Source: Sanghuangporus weigelae
Lineage: Eukaryota > Basidiomycota > Agaricomycetes > Hymenochaetales > Hymenochaetaceae
Reading direction: 5' to 3'
Length of the DNA stretch: 64,000 bases
Assembly (NCBI GenBank): GCA_033182465.1
Contig: CP137318.1
Location: 1,984,001-2,048,000 of the forward strand
Part shown: positions 57,502 through 64,000 of the stretch, in pieces
Numbering within the stretch: position 1 is the first letter of the stretch
How the letters are laid out: each line of letters begins with the position of its first letter
The notes under the pieces: model-generated
Databases searched by the model: none
What the model was told of the DNA's origin: nothing
The model's input: the letters and a program-made list of their open reading frames with translations, nothing else
Position numbers and translations under genes: made by a program

Positions 57502-58285
57502 ATACTATAACTCCTTACTTCGATGTTTACGACGCCTTCCCTCTTGGACAATCCCACATCGGACCGCTGGTTGTACTCTTTAAAGGACAACCTTTTCATA
57601 TATCATCGCTACGTCCCTTGTCACGAAATCAGTGATTTCTTTTTATCCTTTATCCATCCCCTCTTCCCCCAAGCACGGACTTTGCACTGCTACAATGTTC
57701 TATCCACCGAATTTCAAAACGCTATCCTAGTTTTTTGACATCAATATCGTCAGCTTCCTCTTTGCTATCATTTCCTTTATGCACGCATTATCTACATCAT
57801 CATATCGTAGAATCACATAGTATCTTCGCATCGTGTATGCCCCGTCCCACTCTACGAACTTCGTATTTTGTGTTATTAATTACCGAGAGTCATGGACATT
57901 GCTTCGATCTGGTAGATCTGGTTTTGTATATATTTATTGTTTCCAACCGAACCGTCAGCGATTTGAGCATTGCCATGACCATTTACGATTGGTTGGGCGA
58001 ATCGGTATGTCCTTCCGATGTTCTGTAGAGCTGGTGGAGTAAGAAAAGTTGTACTCAGACCAATCTCTCTCTGCACCTCCGTGAAGCGTTACTACGAGAC
58101 TCATATACGACACTGAAGTACGGTTGTGATAGGTCAGTTCCCTTTTTGGTTTAGTGTCACCACCGCGCCGATCCCCCACAGTTTCATTGCTTGCTAGCTA
58201 CATGTAAGGAATGGAATGATGCTGACTCGGGTGGCTTTCCTCCCCCCTCTCTCTGCGACATAAACAACAGCCTAGCTAGCGTAGG
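57502..58285. other. Spacer between TMEM198-like gene and unknown gene
   Basis: 784 bases without a recognised gene. The 3' region of the TMEM198-like gene is T-rich; the rest is unremarkable and must include the promoter of the next gene. Confidence 0.45.
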
Positions 58286-59221
58286 ATGCTTGCGGAAGAA
58301 GCGATCACATCGTCTGCGCTGCAACGCTCAAAAACGGCACCCACGCCGCTAGTCTATTCACACGGAGTATCGGCGGCCCAATTGGGAGAAGTGCTGGTTG
58401 GCACGATCAAAGCATCATACGTGTCAGGCTACAGAACGAAGCCGAGCCTAGGTGCCTTCTTCCGTGCGAAGCCAGATGCGACTATCAACGGCGGCGCACT
58501 TGCGCATGGACTGGACTTCGCGCTCACCGCACAGACTCGTGGGGACCCGCCGCTCGTCAGCCCAAGACGTGACATAAGGGATAACCCATTCAACCTAGCG
58601 GACTTCTTTCCCTCGCGCCCTGGGTCACCAGATCATCCTGTTGAATGGGCTCGAAGCCCTGTCGCTGCTGAGGAAGGCGAAAGAACGGGAGAAACTATTG
58701 ATGCCGTCTGGAGAGACGCGCTTTCGGCGCGGTCGTTGTCGATGAACGCCCTGGATGAGTATGCGCGGGAGGTTATTGCAAAGGAAAGCAAGCTCGGGAT
58801 TTTAGGTCTAGGTAAGCATGGATCTCATCATCCGTGCAACCAACTGCTCCCTGAACTTACGTGACTGTGCTTCTCTAAAAATAAAAATAAAATAGCAAGG
58901 GTACCGTCGTTCTTGAAATCCATCAGAGAAAATTATTTTAGGCCTACGGAGGAAGAGGAGCATCAGGAGGGTGGCACCAATATTAGTGTGACTCCGTTCG
59001 AGGTGTACTCTACGGCGATAGACGAGCCATTCGACGACGACACGCTCTGCGAGACGATGCAATCGCGGCGTGTTGCTTCTTCGGAGCGGGAAGCTAACGC
59101 CCTTCCGGAACGTGTGCCTTCGCTAGGCTTATTCAGTCCAGCAACAGGATTGGAGATGGGGGAGGTGGAACTCGGTTGGGCGACCGCGTTGTATTCAAAG
59201 TTATTGGGTCCCGAGGTCTAA
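58286..59221 (+). CDS. Unrecognised fungal protein
   Basis: Two exons joined by an 84-nt intron (58812-58895) give a soluble protein of about 284 residues. It starts MLAEEAITSSALQRSKTAPT, has a conserved-looking SYVSGYRTKPSLGAFFRAKP and TIDAVWRDALSARSLSMNALD followed by a helix EYAREVIAKESKLGILGLAR, and ends with SPATGLEMGEVELGWATALY. No known domain, signal peptide or membrane segment is visible. Codon use and intron type resemble the neighbours, so I take it as a real host gene. I do not name a function. Confidence 0.68.
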
Positions 59222-59701
59222 ATTCCTGGGTATATGCGCTACACGCGTTCCGCAAATTTTCCCACAGTAACGCGTGTGAGGCTTCTGGGAAGCGTGTGTC
59301 CATTCATTCAATCAACATCATCAGAACAGGGGTTATTGGTCGTGTATTCTTAGCACAGGAACAAAACGAACAAAGCGAGGTTGGCCAACATACTACATGC
59401 TGTACTATTGCACTAGCACTTGTAATGTAGATACTTTCACATTCGTAGTATAAAATATAAAAGGTCACTGCTGGCAGAAAGAGGCAAGCTGATGGATGCG
59501 GAGTAGTGACGTGATGCCGGAGATGCCGGAGATGCCGAAAAAATAGGAGTCCGCGGGAATAGATATAGGTATTAGAAATGTCACATGTGACTGAGTCACT
59601 GTTATTAATGTGAATTCTTTGGGCATGTTGGTTCCACGCATCTCTCCCACACTCGGTCTGGAAGTCTCGCACGCTCCTCATACATAGAGTGTCCAACAGT
59701 A
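59222..59701. other. Spacer before CSL gene with a 9-bp tandem repeat
   Basis: 480 bases without a gene. A nonamer (GATGCCGGA) occurs three times in a row at 59513-59539, the last copy with one changed base (GATGCCGAA). Confidence 0.5.
59513..59539. repeat. Three tandem copies of a 9-bp unit
   Basis: GATGCCGGA at 59513-59521 and 59522-59530, and GATGCCGAA at 59531-59539, about 160 bases upstream of the CSL start codon. Could be a micro-/minisatellite or a repeated protein-binding site. Confidence 0.7.
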
Positions 59702-62184
59702 ATGCGTACACTTTTCGTACAGCAACCGCCCTTGGACGCCTATGTCCACGATCACCTCAACATGGCCGCCGTAGCAAATGCAAACAACGACCACATCCCA
59801 ACATCCCCCGACGACGCAGACGTCCAACATCCAGACCTCTCAATCCTCGTAAACTCCCTCTCCGCCTCTCCTGCTCCCAACCAAGGCTCAAATCCCGCGT
59901 CAGAACACCGTTCTGAGGACTTATCTAGGCCTCCCTCAACTAACCCGCCTGCAAGCTCGGCTGCTGCCGAACCACCCACTACTCTCCCACCTAGTGTACA
60001 GCAACAAGCTCAGATGGCCATACAAAGTATCCTCGCAACCGCTCAGCAGAAGGGATCGGGTCAGGACTCCGTCTGGAACATGAACAACGTGACGCTGCCT
60101 TCGAACGTAGATACGGCGCGTCAAAATGGCCAGGTAAGGGCTGTGTTTCAGATCAACGCTTTGTAGTGGTATTGTTGTGCTATATCTGACGCGTCTCCCG
60201 GTATACGCGCTTTATCGCGTCAATATAGCCTTCTACGAGTAAGCGACGCCTCGAGGACGCAGACGAGGAAGATCCACACGCGAAAATCCGTCGAACTGTG
60301 CAAGAACACGTACAGCACGATAACGAGCGATTATTGAACATGACGACGGTTGTGTGCCTGCACGCGGCCGTCGCGCAGAAATCCTACGGCAGCGAGAAGC
60401 GGTTCCTGTGCCCACCTCCACTTGTGCGTATAGAGGGACCGTTTGGCTTCATTCGCGACCAAAAGTTGGCCATGTCGATTGTGTCTGAACACGGAGAAAA
60501 GGGGCCAGAGACGGTACTTCCGCTAGAACCCAACGCAACTCCAAGCTTCAAGTTCCTGCACGTAACAGGAGCTGCAAAAGCGAAGAGCTTCAATTTAGCG
60601 TTGGAGATTATTCCTCCGCCTGCCCCGGGGATGATTTATGAGGACGGAGCCCGTCCGCGGCCCTGGGCAGTGTTTGAGTCGGCTCCGGTAACCATCATAT
60701 CAAAACCATCGAAGAAGACGGCGAAGACGCGTAACATATCGTCGTGTATACTTGCGGGTGGACCTGTGTCCTTATTCAACCGTATCAACTCACAAACCGT
60801 GCGAACAAAGTACATGACTATCGACAATGCGCATTTATGCGCTAGTAACGTCTCATGGTCTGCTTTCAATGTAAACGTGATAAGAAGACCTCAAGACTTA
60901 GGACCAGTGGGTGAGTTCAAAAGATCCGCCATTTGATATCATACGCTCAATTGCGCTTTTCTCAGCCGGACCGCAACCTGTAACATACGGGTCGGAAATT
61001 GTTCTCTCAGACTCCATGACAGGCATTGCAACCGCGCCATTGATCATTCGAAAAGTTGACAAGGGCAAGATCTCTCCTGAGGAAGGTGGACCTGTCAGTC
61101 AGATGCAAAAAATCGCGCTTCAAAGAATTAACCCAGACGGGACACGACATTATTTGAGCGCAGCGGGTCCTGTGCCTGGAACACCTGGTGTCGTCGCTCC
61201 CCCGGCCCCGGGTAACTCTGGATCCCACCATTTGCTATTCCAATCGCCGCGGACTCGTGAAGAAGTCAAGGATGGTATTCACACCGTTCACGATGAAGTT
61301 GACGATTACCTGTGTTGGACTATCGTGGGAATCTGTAAGTTGATTTCTCAGGCATTGCGCTCAGGGGTCACTTCTAACGGCTCTCTGTGCCCTTTTCAGC
61401 AAAGTTTCAATACACATTCTTTGATGCTCTGGGCCAGAATAACAAGATTCCTGAGATGCCGATTACGCCTTTCCCAACGCTTTTCCAGCCGCCCATATAT
61501 CGTCCACAGAACAACGTGCTGGATCTGACTGTGTCCAGTTTCTTCTATGAGAACCCTAAGACGGGACATCACTCGCAACTTGAGATCTGGCTGGGTGATA
61601 TTGGACCTTTGACTCATCGATTGAACAACGCCCCCACATCGGGACCGCTTACAAGTATCGCGCCTTTCTACGGTTCGACTGATCAACAGCCGCCTCCACC
61701 AGGCACACCGATGGCTGGTGTTGCTCCTCCAGCACCAGGGGTGCCTGCCCCTCCGCCGCCGCCGCCGCCTCCTCCGACCGTGCCTGCCCCTACATCGTAC
61801 ATCTCCTCAGGAGCATTGCACACGAACGTGACTGTCGACATGCCTCCCATTCAGCAAATCGTTAAGGCTTTACAGGACGAGGCGAGACGCGCCTACGGTG
61901 TTTCTTCAGACTCCGCAGAAGGTACAGAACATGAGGTGAACGGAAATAGTCCACCAGACGGACCAGTGAACATCGCGGGCAAGAGTCTTTCACTACTCTT
62001 TATCCGCGGCGCAGATGGAATAGGGTATCACTCGGGACGGTCGGTCACTTGCGAGAATGTGTTTTTGGAAATGAACAACCCAGTGAATCCGCAAGGCCCA
62101 CCGGGGGAACCTGCATGGCTAAGTGCGGCTCAGTCTGCTGCCGCCGATAGTAGCATGCACGGCTGGACACTTCGCGTTCTATGA
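59702..62184 (+). CDS. CSL-family (Su(H)/RBP-J/LAG-1) transcription factor
   Basis: Four exons (59702-60133, 60229-60910, 60966-61334, 61400-62184) join in frame to 755 residues. The RHR-N region has HAAVAQKSYGSEKRFLCPPP, the DNA-contacting signature of CSL proteins that read TGGGAA. The beta-trefoil part has AKTRNISSCILAGGPVSLFN and INSQTVRTKYMTIDNAHLCA with SNVSWSAFNVNVI; the RHR-C part begins GPQPVTYGSEIVLSDSMTG and includes WTIVGISKFQYTFFDALGQ. The N-terminus is low complexity, and a run of proline codons (61749-61779) lies in a long C-terminal insertion. Fungi lack Notch; fungal CSL proteins regulate adhesion, cell cycle and morphology. The start at 59702 could be shorter (a second in-frame ATG begins MAAVANANNDH). 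Confidence 0.9.
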
Positions 62185-62920
62185 TACCCTGTAGTTTGGG
62201 TGATTACCGCCCTCTCTCTGGCGCTGTTCTAACTTTCTGTGGGATAGGGAAGTGTTTGGATGATGTTTTGTGGCGTACGTTATTATGATAATGATGTTTT
62301 CGATTGGATTCTGTTATCGTTTTTACTGTTTTCTTTTCTATCTGAAGAGTGCTATCGACCTTTTTCTGTCTCTGTGGCTTACTTACGCGTTCTCTAGTGT
62401 TTCGTGTGTATTATACCACTGATTATATGTATGCTTTCGAATCGCTGGCAAGAAGTGCCTTACATGGTATGACGCGCGTCTAGACGGGACGCGTCGTACC
62501 GAGGGCACAGGGTGATCGGCGTTCGCGGTCATAATATACTTAGATCGTCGCTTTTTAAAAACAAATTTAAATCCATCTGCATGCATATCATTTTATTTCT
62601 TTCTCTCTCAGAGTACGCCTACACTAGATTTCTGTGTCTGATCCCCATTCTAACGTGAGTACTGTTTGATGTTGCTGGTCGAGCGGGAGGCGAGATTTCT
62701 CCATCCGTGGCGAACCCCAATCAATATCTGATGTGTGATGGATATTATATACTTGACGCATGTGCGAGGCGTCAGTGCGTGCAGCCCCTCTACCTCCACT
62801 TTCCACGTCGCATATATCTTTCTCGCGCGCATATACATACCTACCTCTGTTCTGTACTGATTCATTCTTAGCCCCTTCCATCCTCTTCAAGCGCCACGCA
62901 CATATCTTTCCTGTTAAACA
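62185..62920. promoter_or_regulatory. Spacer and pyruvate kinase promoter with CCAAT and TATA-like sites
   Basis: 736 bases: the first part is the CSL 3' region. A CCAAT box at 62717-62721 and a TATA-like stretch (ATTATATA, about 62744-62751) lie roughly 200 and 170 bases before the pyruvate kinase ATG, followed by a pyrimidine-rich leader (about 62814-62912), as in many strongly expressed fungal glycolytic genes. Confidence 0.5.
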
Positions 62921-64000
62921 ATGGCCGACCTTCCAGCTGTTACATCAACCCTCGAGTGGCTCTCGTCGCTCTCGCCCACCAACGCTTCCGTTCCGACAGA
63001 AGAGACGAAGTATCTGCGCAAAGTATGTCTCTGTGATTTTATCACTTATCCGTTATCTACTCATGGCTGATTGAATGGGAACCATCTTAGACGGCGATTA
63101 TCGCCACGATCGGTATGCGTGTTCTTCTTTGATGTGTATGAACAAAGGTTCTCAATGCTTTGTGCTGTTCGTTTGATGAATCGTAGGCCCGAAGACGAAC
63201 AGCGTCGAGAAGCTTGCCGAGCTGAGAAAGGCGGGTGTTAACATCGGTATGTGCATATCACTAGGATAGATTCATTCGTGTTGTTGTTGACTGATCCGCT
63301 TTTCAGTGCGCATGAACTTTTCGCATGGCTCGTACGAGTACCACCAAAGTGTCATCGACAACACTAGGAAAGCAGTCGAGTGTACGGGTGTTCTCGTTCT
63401 TTCTTTGAAGGCTTTGCTAATTTCAATGTACCAGTGGACCCGGAGGGCCGCCCTGTGGCGATTGCTCTGGACACGGTAAGGCGCAGAAAATCTCAAAAAT
63501 ATAACTTATGTTCCGATGATAAATGATGTCTTCCGCAGAAAGGCCCAGAAATCCGAACAGGCCTCATAAAAGATAATGCAGATGTACGTCACTGTTATAA
63601 TATTTACGCACATATCGTCGGCCGAACATGCGATATTATCAGATTCCCGTGAAGGCGGGCCATGAATTCGTGGTCACCTCGGATGAGAAGTTTGCCCAAT
63701 CTTCCGATGACAAGTTCCTTTTCGTGGACTATGTATGCGTACTTTCCTTTTCTTGCCTAGTGATGCGCCTGATAGACCTTGAATTAGAAAAATCTACCCA
63801 AAGTCACTGCGCCGGGCAAGCTCATTTATGTCGATGATGGTATCCTGACTCTTCTTGTCCTATCCGTTGACGGCCCCAACGTCCGAGTGCGCTGCATAAA
63901 CAACGGCACTCTCTCGTCTCGCAAAGGTGTCAACCTTCCGAAGACTGACGTTGACCTTCCTGCGTTATCCGCCAAGGACAAAGCTGATCTTCAGTTTGGT
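62921..64000 (+). CDS. Pyruvate kinase (5' part, continues beyond window)
   Basis: Starts [20 protein letters not shown] and, over many short exons, gives [79 protein letters not shown] and [27 protein letters not shown] and D-T-K-G-P-E-I-R are the active-site motifs; G-x-L-S-S-x-K-G-V-N-L-P leads into the barrel again after the B domain. It makes pyruvate and ATP from phosphoenolpyruvate in glycolysis. A 22-nt exon (63091-63112) encodes TAIIATI. The window ends inside the coding region, so the C-terminal allosteric domain is not seen. Confidence 0.95.

Overview
The window is nuclear DNA of a filamentous basidiomycete, most likely an Agaricomycete. The evidence is: dense genes with short spacers; almost every gene cut by many ~50-70 nt GT-AG introns; several very small exons; and a fungal gene set (Vac8, Pil1/Lsp1, Smy2-like GYF protein, GRIP golgin, Mim2-like protein, CSL factor). 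I placed about 26 protein-coding genes by joining exons by eye. I saw no tRNA, rRNA, CRISPR array, LTR element, LINE or DNA transposon.

0-15 kb: 3' part of a VAC8 armadillo gene, a secreted GH16 beta-glucanase, an ING-type PHD-finger subunit, then a minus-strand block: GYF-domain protein, MTM1/SLC25A39-like mitochondrial carrier, Pil1-family eisosome protein and eIF4E.

15-18.7 kb: a 3.6 kb stretch without a recognisable gene. It contains an apparently identical 277-bp inverted copy of the 3' end of eIF4E (16165-16441 against 13859-14135). The geometry is unusual: flipping the DNA between the copies would still leave one intact eIF4E gene, with a different downstream flank.

18.7-22.6 kb: two divergently transcribed, uncharacterised genes. 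They share a 52+23-residue module with identical exon lengths (157 and 69 nt) and intron phases, so they are diverged paralogues behind one 516-bp shared spacer.

23-41.7 kb: SPF30 (spliceosomal Tudor protein), RIO2 kinase and NAA40/NatD (divergent), then a run rich in mitochondrial and organelle functions: complex I ESSS/NDUFB11, glycine cleavage H protein, PEX14, mitochondrial EF-Tu, a GRIP golgin, a stomatin-like (SLP2) protein, an intronless PPR protein and a small Mim2-like outer-membrane protein.

41.9-48 kb: a tandem pair of sugar-porter MFS transporters with matching micro-exons. 48-64 kb: an Osh1-type ankyrin-PH-ORD oxysterol-binding protein with a clear FFAT motif, a divergent mitochondrial DEAD-box helicase, a TMEM198-like seven-helix membrane protein with a long tail, an unrecognised fungal gene, a CSL (Su(H)/LAG-1) transcription factor, and the 5' part of pyruvate kinase running off the window.
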